The notes under the pieces were generated by a model that saw nothing but the letters and a program-made list of their open reading frames with translations, did no database searches and was not told where the DNA came from. 64,000 nucleotides of DNA. Source: Vesta saturnalis. Lineage: Eukaryota; Arthropoda; Insecta; Coleoptera; Lampyridae. Each line of letters opens with the position of its first letter. Positions within the stretch are counted from its first letter, which is position 1. The DNA lies in assembly GCA_036346205.1 (NCBI GenBank), contig JARFJB010001970.1:1454001-1518000 (forward strand). The letters are read 5' to 3'. The position numbers were made by a program, and so were the translations under genes. Of this stretch, positions 36,491 through 45,795 are shown one piece after another.

Positions 36491-37020
36491 TGTAATAATA
36501 AATTATTACAAACAGGCAGGCAAGAGAGTGTATTTGTAGAGAAGCGTTCTACGAATAGAATTTCAAGTGTAATAATAAATTATTACAAACGGGCAGGCAG
36601 GAGAGTGTATTTGCAGAGAAGCGTTCTACAAATAGAAGTTCAGGTGTAATAATAAATTATTACAAACGGGCAGGCAGGAGAGTGTATTTGCAGAGAAGCG
36701 TTCTACAAATAGCAGTTCAGGTGTAATAATAAATTATTACAAACGGGCAGGCAGGAGAGTATATTTGCAGAGAAGCGTTCTACAAATAGAAGTTCAGGTG
36801 TAATAATAAATTATTACAAAACAGGCAGGCAGGAAAGTATTTGCAGAGAAGCGTTCTACAAATAGATTTTCAGGTGTAATAATAAATTATTACAAACGGA
36901 CAGGCAGGAGAGTATATGTAGAGAAGCGTTCTACAGGCACAATTTCAGGTGTAATAATAAATTATTACAAACGGGCAGGCAGGAGAGAGAGTGTTTGTAG
37001 GAAGCGTTCTACAAACACAA
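36491..37020 (+). repeat. 77-bp minisatellite, seven copies, with internal hairpin
   Basis: The unit starts at 36491, 36568, 36645, 36722, 36799, 36875 and 36950 (periods 77, 77, 77, 77, 76 and 75). Each begins with TGTAATAATAAATTATTACA, a perfect 9-base inverted repeat with a 2-base spacer. It is followed by the GGCAGGCAGGAGAGT region and AGAAGCGTTCTAC. The first unit also has GTAGA...TCTAC as a second small hairpin. The last copy is interrupted on its right by the SINE. Confidence 0.9.
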
Positions 37021-37033
37021 TCCAAAGTAAATG

Positions 37034-37412
37034 GAAAAGGAAAAGACCATGTATTTCATTCCCTCCCCAAAGGGGAGGGCGGGCTGCTCGAGCTTTCCTA
37101 GCTCCTTCAGCCACAATCACGGATACCCAGCATACGTATATACATTACGTATACATGAATGGTGGGATTAAGGATGGGTGTGGTCAGGATAGGATCGAAA
37201 GGAACGGAGTTAGGGTTCTGAGGGGAAAATACTACCCCAGCATTCGCCTAAGTCGCCGCACATGGTGTGCATATATGCAGTGACCATGCCGCTACATGTG
37301 TATGACGAAAACCCCCTGAAAAAACCTCATACAAGGTAGACGGTAACGAGAATCGAACCCATTACCTCCCGAATGCTAAGCAGGTTGTGTCACCACTACG
37401 CTACCAGCTCGG
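37034..37412 (-). mobile_element. tRNA-derived SINE with 13-bp target duplications
   Basis: TCCAAAGTAAATG flanks it as a direct repeat at 37021-37033 and 37413-37425. On the minus strand the head carries a Pol III A box, GGTAGCGTAGTGG (about 37392-37404), and a B box, GGTTCGATTCT (about 37350-37360), within a tRNA-like fold. A unique body of about 280 bases and a pyrimidine-rich tail follow. It would depend on a LINE for movement. A CCCTCCCC/GGGGAGGG hairpin lies at 37061-37079. Confidence 0.85.
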
Positions 37413-37709
37413 TCCAAAGTAAATGTTAAAGTTTTCGCTTATAAACCTTGCGAATGAGTGGGGTTTTAGGTAGGAAATGTCGCAACGTTTCTGCACATCG
37501 TGAAAGTGGGGTACCGGTGCGCACGCAAAAGTGCTGATTATTTACATTTATTTAGAACTGGAATAAAATGAATTATTATTTAAACATTATCTTAATAATT
37601 TTTATTAAAATAACAATTAATTTGTCTTACTCAATTCTGGTTCATTACAACTTTTCCGTAATTCTACAGCCAACTCCGCGCTTCGTTTTTGAGCCACCTC
37701 CAAATTACT

Positions 37710-37847
37710 TTAAACGGTCGGCTCTATCTCTTTAAGCTTCACGCGGGTTGTTTCTATCAGCTTTTCGGGCGTCGTTACCTGCAGCATCGGTCGAGGGAAG
37801 AAATAGTCCTCAAAATCCGTCGCGTATACCTCCACCAGGCTATCCAT
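37710..37847 (-). CDS. Small hypothetical ORF, acidic/coiled
   Basis: The minus strand reads MDSLVEVYATDFEDYFFPRP then TPEKLIETTRVKLKEIEPTV and a TAA at 37710-37712. The same frame continues past the stop with SNLEVAQKRSAELAVELRK, a charged helix-like segment ending near 37627. It may therefore be a 76-codon protein with one nonsense change. I do not recognise it. It lies directly downstream of the duplicated proline-rich exons on the same strand and may belong with them. Confidence 0.35.
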   Translation of the reverse strand: MDSLVEVYATDFEDYFFPRPMLQVTTPEKLIETTRVKLKEIEPTV

Positions 37848-37904
37848 TTTCTTACCAATTAAATGTTACGCATTTATTTCATGCCATTAATTGTTAACTT
37901 ACGG

Positions 37905-38223
37905 TTATGGTAAGGGTATCAATTGTGGGGGTTGTTGATGATGATTTTCATGACTGCAAACAATTGTATAAGTTAGATAAATTATTTTACGTAATGCTTT
38001 GTCACTTACTGTGGAGGTTGTTGAAACTCGGCCATTGACTGTAGTGGAGGCGGCGGCGGCACGAGGAAGGTCACCATCTTTCCATGACTGCAAAAAATTT
38101 TACAAGTTAGATAAATTCTTTTACGTAGTGCCTTGTAACTTACTGTGAGGTTGATGAAGGTCGACCATTGGTGGTGGTGGTGGTGTTGGTGGCGCGATTC
38201 TCAACAGGGGATTCGTTTTGCAT
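37905..38223 (-). CDS. Proline-rich mini-gene with duplicated exon-intron units
   Basis: Three short exons are proposed on the minus strand: a 38144-38223, b 38010-38087 and c 37905-37953. Two 56-base introns separate them (38088-38143 and 37954-38009), both GTAAGT...TTTGCAG and clearly similar to each other. Splicing gives a 68-residue frame with VTFLVPPPPPLQSMAEF and a His/Gln-rich end ENHHQQPPQLIPLP before TAA. Exons a and b are themselves similar (PPPPPMVDLHQPH in another frame of a), which shows that an exon plus its intron was duplicated. A one-base difference before the donor, CCTCACAG against CCTCCACAG, changes phase in exon a. It may be a decaying gene. No function is assigned. Confidence 0.4.
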
Positions 38224-38264
38224 CTACAAAGAAAACATTATTGTAGCTATGGACTTGTATATTT

Positions 38265-38355
38265 TGTAGTAATTACTGAAAAGGATGTTCAAATAAATGT
38301 CTATCACCCTCGTCCTCCAGGTCCTGCAGCAAAGCATCGAGTGTCTGTGTCGTTC
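38265..38355 (-). CDS. Possible upstream exon of the proline-rich mini-gene
   Basis: After an acceptor-like TTTCTTTACAG (minus strand, near 38356) a frame reads TTQTLDALLQDLEDEGDRHL then FEHPFQ and meets TTCA|GTAATT, a weak donor. It would join exon a at 38223 through an intron of about 40-50 bases. This is tentative; the frame into exon a differs from the one that is open through exons b and c. Confidence 0.25.
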
Positions 38356-38646
38356 TGTAAAGAAAAATTATTCAGGTTAGCAAACTATATAAAACATTGC
38401 AGGTACACAATCGTGCAAAAAAATTGTACAAGTATTATAATCACCTTATTTTTTCCTACTGCCTAGACACACCATCCGAGATTATTGTGATAGCGCTATA
38501 TGGTGAACCCATTAAGGGTTGGTTAGCCTCTCGCTGAAGGAACCCCATCACCACTTTTCACACCACTTTTCTTCGGTTCACACACCTTCATGTCTTGTAG
38601 AATGTTTATTCTCAACGCCTTCTTTTTATGTAAAGATAATTTATTA

Positions 38647-38895
38647 TGTTTTCGGGGGGTTACTTTGTTGCAGGTCAAGCACTTGGTCTATATAAGACGT
38701 TATTTATTGATGCTGAAAGTGTCTTGCTCCCACGTGAAAATACTCGAGTTGTGTGCGCTGCGCAATATTTTTTTGGAAGAAATGCAACGTAACGTCTGGC
38801 TAACTGAATGATATTGCCTTGTTGCAGGTCGAGGACTTAGTCTATATATATATATATATATATATAAGACGTTATCTATCAATGCGGAAACTTTG
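38647..38895 (+). repeat. Tandem duplicate with acceptor-like starts
   Basis: TTGTTGCAGGTC...GTCTATATA...AAGACGTTATYTATYRATGC occurs at about 38666-38718 and again at 38821-38895. In the second copy the CTATATAA part has expanded to a (TA)12-13 run at 38843-38866. The first copy has a 48-codon frame, MFSGGYFVAGQALGLYKTLF..., ending in RNAT. The second preserves YKTLSINAETLISRNT in the same sense. I do not recognise the protein. Confidence 0.55.
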
Positions 38896-38934
38896 ATTTC
38901 GAGAAACACCTGATATTTTTATTTAATAAGCTCA

Positions 38935-39354
38935 TTGTCGGTAGGTATGTCGTCGTCATCACTGTCTGGCCTCAGCAGCTTCTTAGTTGAGTTGACTCGA
39001 AATACATTAACATTATTAAAGCACGTACCCGAAATAGTTAGGCATATTTCAATCCTTAAAACTAATAATATATGTCTGATAGAAAAGGCTATTGCCAATA
39101 ACGTACATATGGATAATAGGAATGAAAATCCCCTTAAAATAGAGAGCAATTTGGCCATTTTAGAATCTTATTTGGCGCTACTTCGACAGCGATTGGGAAA
39201 CTTTCTTATAATGGGGGCGGGTGGTGAACGCAATACGTCAAATTTAGTTTGGTGCTCTCTCAAGTCTTGTTTTGATTCGAGGTTATTAACAGGTATTTAT
39301 AGTCAATTGGGGTTACGAAGATCCCCTAGTTTTTTTAACGAAGGCATACGATAG
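38935..39354 (+). CDS. Hypothetical protein, 139 codons
   Basis: An uninterrupted frame starts MSVGMSSSSLSGLSSFLVEL, followed by TRNTLTLLKHVPEIVRHISI, KIESNLAILESYLALLRQRL and FLIMGAGGERNTSNLVWCSL. Composition looks like a real helical protein, not chance. No domain is recognised, no membrane segment or signal peptide is convincing, and the true start could be the second Met. It is 80 bases upstream of the DNA polymerase fragment in the same orientation, so it may be another gene of the same large element. Confidence 0.45.
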   Translation: MSVGMSSSSLSGLSSFLVELTRNTLTLLKHVPEIVRHISILKTNNICLIEKAIANNVHMDNRNENPLKIESNLAILESYLALLRQRLGNFLIMGAGGERNTSNLVWCSLKSCFDSRLLTGIYSQLGLRRSPSFFNEGIR

Positions 39355-39432
39355 CTTTATGTGAAAGGTTAACATCATGTTGAATAGGTTTTTGTTAAAA
39401 GTGAATGTTGCGACTATATTAACCCCCAAAAT

Positions 39433-40605
39433 ATGAATGTAGAATTAAATCATTTTGTCACCAGAAATTCGGTTATTGACTTTGACACTAATCTCAAAGT
39501 GTGGTATCAAAAGGAGGTAGTCGACAAATTGCGAGTTAAACCGGAAGAGTTTCAAGAGGAAGGATCGGGGTTTGCTTTAAGTGAAATTTTGCATTTAACA
39601 ATAAACATAAATAATTACATTCCCATTCGGGGTGGGATTTCAACTTATATCAAAGTTCCGCGTTTTATTGCACTGAAGAGGGCCGTCTTAAATATTAAAA
39701 ATTACGATAAATTTTGTTTTCTTTGGTCGGTGGTGTCCGCCTTGTATCCTGCAAACCGAAACCCCCATAGAATAGGAAGCTATCCGCATTTCGATGAGGT
39801 ATTGAATCGGGTTACGATTAAATTTCCCATTAAATTAATAGATATAAAAAAAATTTAAAAACTGAACCGCCTATCTATAAATTTATACTGCTTAGTTACA
39901 AAGCATGTAGTACCATTCATAATAAGTGATAATCACAACGATGCTTTTCACGGAATAAATTTATTAGTGCTCTCCTCTAAGGAAACCGGATATTATCACT
40001 TTGCATGGATTCAGAACATATCAGCGTTGTTGTCCTCCCAACTTTCTAATCGAGGTTGCAAAAAATTCTTTTGTAACATATGTTTAAATCATTTTTCCTC
40101 CAATAGCATATTACAGAAACACTCAACACACTGTCGTCAAGTAAATAAATGTTCAGTAAGATTGCCTGGCGAGAGTCGGAGGTATTTAGAATTTACTCAC
40201 TATTTCTACAGGGAAAAGCTCCCTTTTGCTATTTACGCAGATATTGAAAGTATCATGGAAAAATGTAAAAATTCTCCAGATTTAGATGACGCAAACATGA
40301 AACTATTCCAAAACCTTTCAGTATTGCGTTTTATCTCAAGTGCTCTTACGGTAACTCCTTGTAAAAGTGTTTCTGCTATATAGGGCCAGATTGTATTACG
40401 TGGTTTATCAATCAGTTATGGAACATTGCAAAATTTGTCAATTCGAGTATTACTAACGCAATTCCCATGCATCCGCTGAGCTCGATTCAACAACAAAATT
40501 TTGAGGCGGTCACGCATTGTCACATATGTGAAAAACCTTTTCTAGAAAACAAAATTAAAATAAAGGACGTGCTTACCTACTTGCGCTGCCCACTTCCCTG
40601 CCCAA
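39433..40605 (+). pseudogene. Family-B DNA polymerase N-terminus (Polinton/adintovirus-like)
   Basis: One frame runs from 39433 to 40383 with a single TAA at about 39856. It carries GFALSEILHLTINI, YIKVPRFIALKRAVLNIKNY, KFCFLWSVVSALYPANRN, a C2H2-like finger in FFCNICLNHFSSN...HC, and LPFAIYADIESIMEK. The last holds the DxE of exonuclease motif I. A frameshift near 40335-40380 leads to IGPDCITWFINQLWN and THCHICEKPF, and the sequence then dissolves by 40605. This N-terminal order occurs in protein-primed PolB of Polinton/Maverick elements and related adintoviruses. The palm with the polymerase motifs is missing, so this is a fossil of the first third of the gene. Confidence 0.7.
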
Positions 40606-40841
40606 TTCCCTGCTAACTGCTGCGGAAATGGGCTGCATGTAAAGGGGTAATGCACTAGACACACATTTTTCTATTGCGTTGAATCCCTTTATATTTTGTG
40701 CTTTTTGGTAATATGATTCAGTAGTATCACAGTATACTTAAATAATTAAGTATACTGCGGTTTATATTTTGATCTTTCCAAGGCGTATTTTAGGATTATT
40801 GCTGAATATTATTATTATTTCAGTGAACGAATAAGCATACG

Positions 40842-41225
40842 ATGTTTAAACCGGCTCTATATATAAAATCTAGACTACAATCAGCAAATGACATTAATTA
40901 TATTATGAAAAAATATTGGAAACATTCACACTACAAAGAAAATTGCACTGTATTAAAAATTGGACGTGGGCCTGGTAACTGCACTAACGACATCATATTT
41001 CCGAGTTTTACAAAAACTATCCAAAAATATGTGGGGGTTGATAAATCAGAAAGCATGATAAAATACGCCAAAAAAAATTTCGACTAGGCCATGGAAGATA
41101 CCAGAAAACTTGAGGCACATATGAAAATAATGAAAGATCTTGCCCTTGTGAATGCTGATGATGAAAACTTCGAATATTACCATTTTACCTATACATTACT
41201 AATTGTTCACGCAAACAAAGGATGA
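40842..41225 (+). pseudogene. JHAMT-like methyltransferase pseudogene
   Basis: It starts MFKPALYIKSRLQSANDINY, closely following the intact gene at 54.7-55.6 kb. The SAM-binding motif I reads VLKIGRGPGNCT where the intact gene has VLDIGCGPGICT. YVGVDKSESMIKYAKKNFD is followed by a stop at 41085-41087. Sequence matching the last exon follows at once (HMKIMKDL, EYYHFTYTLLIVHANKG). The middle of the protein, including the whole second half of the methyltransferase fold, has been lost by deletion. It is on the strand opposite to the intact gene. Confidence 0.8.
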
Positions 41226-42734
41226 GGTGTTGTTCATCTAATATCTAACTTTTTATTTATAAGAACATAAATTGAACTTACGAAAATGTATGTATACGAC
41301 GTTAATTCAATTTGTCTAATACGGGTTAACATTTATATCTACATAGCACCTACTTATTGTTAACAACAAAAATTATGTTTAAAATTTAGCTCAGCCTCAT
41401 GGAGAATTTTTGTTTACTTTAAAAACAAAAAATCCCACCATTAAAAATAAAAACGAGTAACTCATACATTGCGTGAATAAGTTTAGACCACAAATCTAAA
41501 ATTAATACGTGAATTAAAAATTCATAATTAATCTCAACGTACAATTGCGGCAACAAAGTTACCACTATCATTTTTCTATTGTAAATTAACAGAAAGTCAT
41601 TGGCGTACGAACTTGATTAAAATGAAATAGGCACTTTTCAAATTATGAAGAATTTTCAAATATGATACGCCACTGTAAATGAACGCCACATTGGCATAAA
41701 CAGTCCTTTTACTCTATTAAAAAATTTCAAAAAACGATTTCAAGATTAATGTAAGTGGTAACTTTTCCGTGGCCGCAACCGTACATTTAACGATTCATAA
41801 CTGTGTCTAATGTGTATTAAAGGGTGTGACTTTAAATCCGAAAAGAGCTACGATCTACCAGATAAGGAGGAAGATGATGCTACTGTTACACGAAATGCGA
41901 CTTGATATAATTTTTAAAATCGTGATATATAACTTATAAATTTGCACCGGTATCTGTGTATTATTATTACTAATGAATTCATTTTATAAAATCAAGTTTT
42001 ATAGGTATTGATTTACTCCACAATAAACTATTAAAAAACCCTTATCTTTATATCACCGGTATAACAATTACAAGAAACTCCTACTACCCCTTTAAAAACA
42101 TTCTGTTCGATGACACCACGGGCAACGTTAAGAAGCAAGGGGGTCCCTAGAAGGGGTGAGACTATGACAAGTTTTGGAACCCTATACGCAGTCCTTTGAT
42201 ATGGTATGAGGCCCCAGTTTGGAAATGCTACTTCAAATTTTAAGTTAAACTACGATCAGACCCTATTACAGAAATCTTTCATTACCGTTTTCTAACCCCG
42301 AGGACAATCTTCGGAGTCATAGCGCAGTCCCACGAGATGGTATGGGGCCCCCATCATTATAATACTATTTCAAATTTGACGTTTGACGTTTAACAATTAC
42401 AGGAATACACATCTACTTTTAAAATATGTGAAGCGGTAATTCGTTTTCTCCAATTTCGGTCAACCAACATATCTACACAGCACCCACCTATAGCTAACAA
42501 TAAAAATTATATGTAAAATTTAGTTCAACCCCATAGAGAACTTTTTTTTACTTTAAAAACGGAAAATCCCAACATTCAAAATAAAATGAAGAAACGCATA
42601 AATTGCGTGAATAAGTTTAGATCACAAATCTAAAATTAATACGTGAACTAAAAGTTCACAAAACCTCAACGTACATTTAACGATTCGAAACTTTTTTTTA
42701 ACACGTCTCTAATGGATATTAAAAGGTGTGATTA
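41226..42734. other. Decayed repeats, no gene
   Basis: A segment of about 210-230 bases occurs twice in the same direction, about 41330-41545 and 42460-42690, sharing GCGTGAATAAGTTTAGA and CACAAATCTAAAATTAATAC. A second motif pair, ATGGTATGAGGCCCC near 42198 and ATGGTATGGGGCCCC near 42336, lies between them. Nothing coding is seen. Confidence 0.6.
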
Positions 42735-42866
42735 AATCTTGATCTTGATCTTGATCTTGATCTTGGTCTTGATCTTGATCTTGACCTTGATCTTGATCTA
42801 GATCTTGATCTTGATTTTGATCTTGATCTTGATCTTGATCTGGATCTTGATCTTGATCTTGATTTT
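42735..42866 (+). repeat. (GATCTT)n microsatellite
   Basis: About 22 units of TGATCT with a few substitutions (TGGTCT, TGACCT, TAGATC). It ends at the 3' end of a Penelope-like fragment. Confidence 0.95.
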
Positions 42867-43325
42867 AATTTTAATTTCAACTGCATACGTTAAATTATAG
42901 TACTGTGGTAATTTAAAATATAATTGGTAAAGAATTTACTTCAAGGTCTAAGAAAAAACACCGAAAAATCTAGTCATACCAGAAGTTAAAATTAAAACGT
43001 GCCATTGTGCTTTTTTTTAACTATAAGATACCAAAACTTATTTAAACGGAGATATTCTTCTTGTTTATTGAGGAGTATGAAATTGAAGGTCATCATTTTA
43101 ATTATTAATGCCTACTTTTTCTGGTGGACCTAATCTTGAAAGTCTCATATATTCTTTACGTCTTGCATCAAAGCAACGTGTTGTGATTCCCATGTACATT
43201 TTTCCAAACGAACAAGATAACTTATACACTTCTGAAGATGCTAATGGGTTTGAAACATCTTTAGGTGACCTTAAATCTTCTTTGATTTTGCCTGTATGTT
43301 TAAAAACAGTCCATTAATTAGCATT
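42867..43325 (-). mobile_element. Penelope-like element 3' fragment
   Basis: The sequence follows the 3' end of the element at 58 kb: TTAAATTATAGTACTGTGGT, TTCAAGGTCTA and the GIY-YIG coding region on the minus strand. Frames give SCSFGKMYMGITTR, retaining the Tyr codon that is a stop in the two copies at 58 and 60.8 kb. It is truncated at 43325 and diverged by many substitutions. Confidence 0.75.
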
Positions 43326-43557
43326 AACTGGTATGATTAAATAAAAACAACATCCAATTATTATCCGTCTAACTTATAATTAAACGGCATCAATGAAATC
43401 AAGAATAAACCCAAATTATTTACTTAAAGCTACAACCAACAAATATCACATGATGCACAATAAAATAAAATAAAACAAAAAATTAAATCTTATTATCTAA
43501 CTAAACATACAATCAAAAAAGTTTTTATTATTATGCTTACACTAACTATCTAATAAC

Positions 43558-43880
43558 CTAATAATCAAATAGAACTTTAATAGAATTAATATAACGGTGG
43601 AACAAAAATCTATTAAACAAATTAATATAAAATAAGTAATAAACTAATCTAATAAACAAATCCATAACACGTGCTCTCTTTATTTCCAACATATTTTTCT
43701 CAAAACACCTTATGGGTAACTTTTTTAACATACTTTCTTTGATGTTCTTAACATCTTGTACTCTGTCTATCAATTGCTAGCGACTTTCAGGCTGAGAATA
43801 TTCATACACCTCATTTTTGGCGTATCCCCATAAATAAAAATCGAAAGATCTGGTGACCTCACCGACCAAGCAATGGAACT
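43558..43880 (-). pseudogene. Mariner-like transposase C-terminal remnant
   Basis: On the minus strand SSIAWSVRSPDLSIFIYG corresponds to the last catalytic block (usually WPPRSPDL...DFFLWG). YAKNEVYEYSQPESR and QLIDRVQDVKNIKESMLKKL follow as the usual C-terminal helices. The catalytic Asp after SPDL is lost. No terminal repeats were identified. Confidence 0.6.
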
Positions 43881-44736
43881 ATTATTGGAGATAGTATTTG
43901 CACCAAATGTTTTCTGAGGAGTTTCTTATTATTATTGACATAGTAGCACTGCTTTCTAATGTCATGCTACAATCTAGGTACAACGCGGTCTTGTTACGAC
44001 CGATTTGAATTTTTACATGAACGCTGCCTAAATTGAAAATGCCACTTCTCAGTTTGTACCAGTTTGTAAAATGGTAAAGAATGTCTGGATAATTACCTTA
44101 AAAGAATATTATTAGTACCCCGGCACTTTCACTTTAACTTTTTGAGCTTGGGACACCTTGACCCCCATTTTGTTGCCTTGACGCCCACGTGGGGATCGTA
44201 TTTTTTGCTGCGAAATTTGAATTTGTATTCTAATTAAGGATTCTAGTCTTGTAACGCTGTTATAGGAAGCTGTTCACGGGCTTCGTCGCTGTCATAAAAA
44301 TTGTATTCTAACAATGGGGAAGAAGAACTAGTAGATAAGGCATGTAAAGATGATAAGTGCTTTTCATAATAAAAAGATATTTAATCTGTGTTTATTATTA
44401 TTAATATTTATTATGGCCAGTTTTGATTTTTATCAAATATCTCAAAGATATAAAAACCCCGACATAGACCTGAAACATATCGATTATGCTCTACGCAATC
44501 TTTAAGCCTGAATTTAAGCGTTAGCTCAAATTTTTCAATATCTGCAGTTAACATAATGTATTTACTCCTATTAACTAATTTCTATATGCGTTTAAAGCGT
44601 AATTCTGGCATAAATTTTACAATGTGATTTTCGTAATAGGGTTAATTTATTATAAACAGACTGCATAATTGTTATTAAAATTATTACATTTCTTTTAATT
44701 TCCATTTGAGGATTGTGACCTTTTACCTATACGAAA

Positions 44737-44738
<2 letters not shown>
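43881..44738. other. Intergenic, no gene recognised
   Basis: AT-rich sequence that may include more of the decayed mariner near 43900-44110. Nothing else is seen. Confidence 0.3.

Positions 44739-44829
<91 letters not shown>
44739..44829. repeat. (TA)n microsatellite, about 90 bp
   Basis: Uninterrupted alternating AT. Confidence 0.95.
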
Positions 44830-44832
<3 letters not shown>

Positions 44833-45544
44833 TAAATTATTTCACTTCGATGTCATTTATATACATAAGTAATTCAGTTTACTTAATTAATTTGCTTACG
44901 GCAATAGCATGCTCTAAATGATTTTACCTGTAGAATGCATTTATTAAGTTGTTATACAATGCATTAATATGAATCGGAAAGTAACAACCACTCATTGACA
45001 TCATGTTAAATGAATATGTTTTACAAATATTTGCTAAATTTTTGCTGTCGCTGCAAAATACATTAATGGCTAAAATTAAGTATCGGGTGAATTAAAATCT
45101 TCTACTTTGATTTGATCTCGTTTTTATCGGTAAATTCTCTTATCGGGTATATCTGATAACTATTGATTATCAACTCCTATACACTCGAGAAAATATACCC
45201 CTGATTTATCTGCATGTTCAATTATGCATGTACCTCACGTTATAACGGCTTTTTCACCATCTGATGTAGTCGTGCTAATTTAAATACTTTAAGTTTTCTA
45301 ATCTGAAATTAGGGGCAGCGTAATCTAACTTATTTGAAATTTTATAGAGTGTCACTAACATCAATATTTGAAATACATTTTATCTCATTCATCTTACCGT
45401 TTTCAGAAGCTGTACCGTATTCATTATCTTCTTTGCCCGATTTCGAGCCAGTAGTATGTTTTCTATTTTATCTTGAGATAATTTGTAATTAGGGTTTGTT
45501 TGTGGCGCCATCTAGTGATGTAAGGACTAATGACTCTTTTCGTA
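44830..45544. other. Intergenic, no gene recognised
   Basis: AT-rich. A GGCGCCATCTAGTGATG site at about 45505 resembles a CTCF-type core on the minus strand and is echoed at 46075. Confidence 0.3.
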
Positions 45545-45795
45545 TCTCTCTCTCGTCTCCCTCATGCCTCTCCCTCTCTCTCTCTCGCCTCACATACACA
45601 AGCACAAACACAAGCACAGACAGACACAGACACACACCCACACATACAGACACAGTCACAGACACGCAACCACTCAAACAAGCAGACGCGAAAACACGCA
45701 AACACGATAACGCGAAAACACGAGAACACTCAGACACGAAAACACGCAAACAGGAAAACACGCCAACACGCACAAACACGAAAACACGAAATTCC
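45545..45795 (+). repeat. CT-rich then ACA/ACACG-rich low-complexity tract
   Basis: A CTCTCT tract (45545-45590) is followed by imperfect CACA, ACAGAC and AAACACG repeats up to 45795. Open frames on both strands here are consequences of the repeat. Confidence 0.9.

Noticed and set aside
36491..37020. CRISPR-like array
   Set aside because: The whole unit repeats, with no unique spacers, in eukaryotic DNA. It is a minisatellite.
35885..37020. Helitron
   Set aside because: No TC start, no CTRR end with a hairpin, and no Rep/helicase coding; tandem repeats alone are not enough.
41226..42734. LTR retrotransposon
   Set aside because: The direct repeats are short and diverged, with no TG/CA ends, primer site or coding between them.
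44706..44921. Frames of alternating Tyr-Ile (also at 25155, 48172 and 63001)
   Set aside because: They are translations of (TA)n microsatellites, not proteins.
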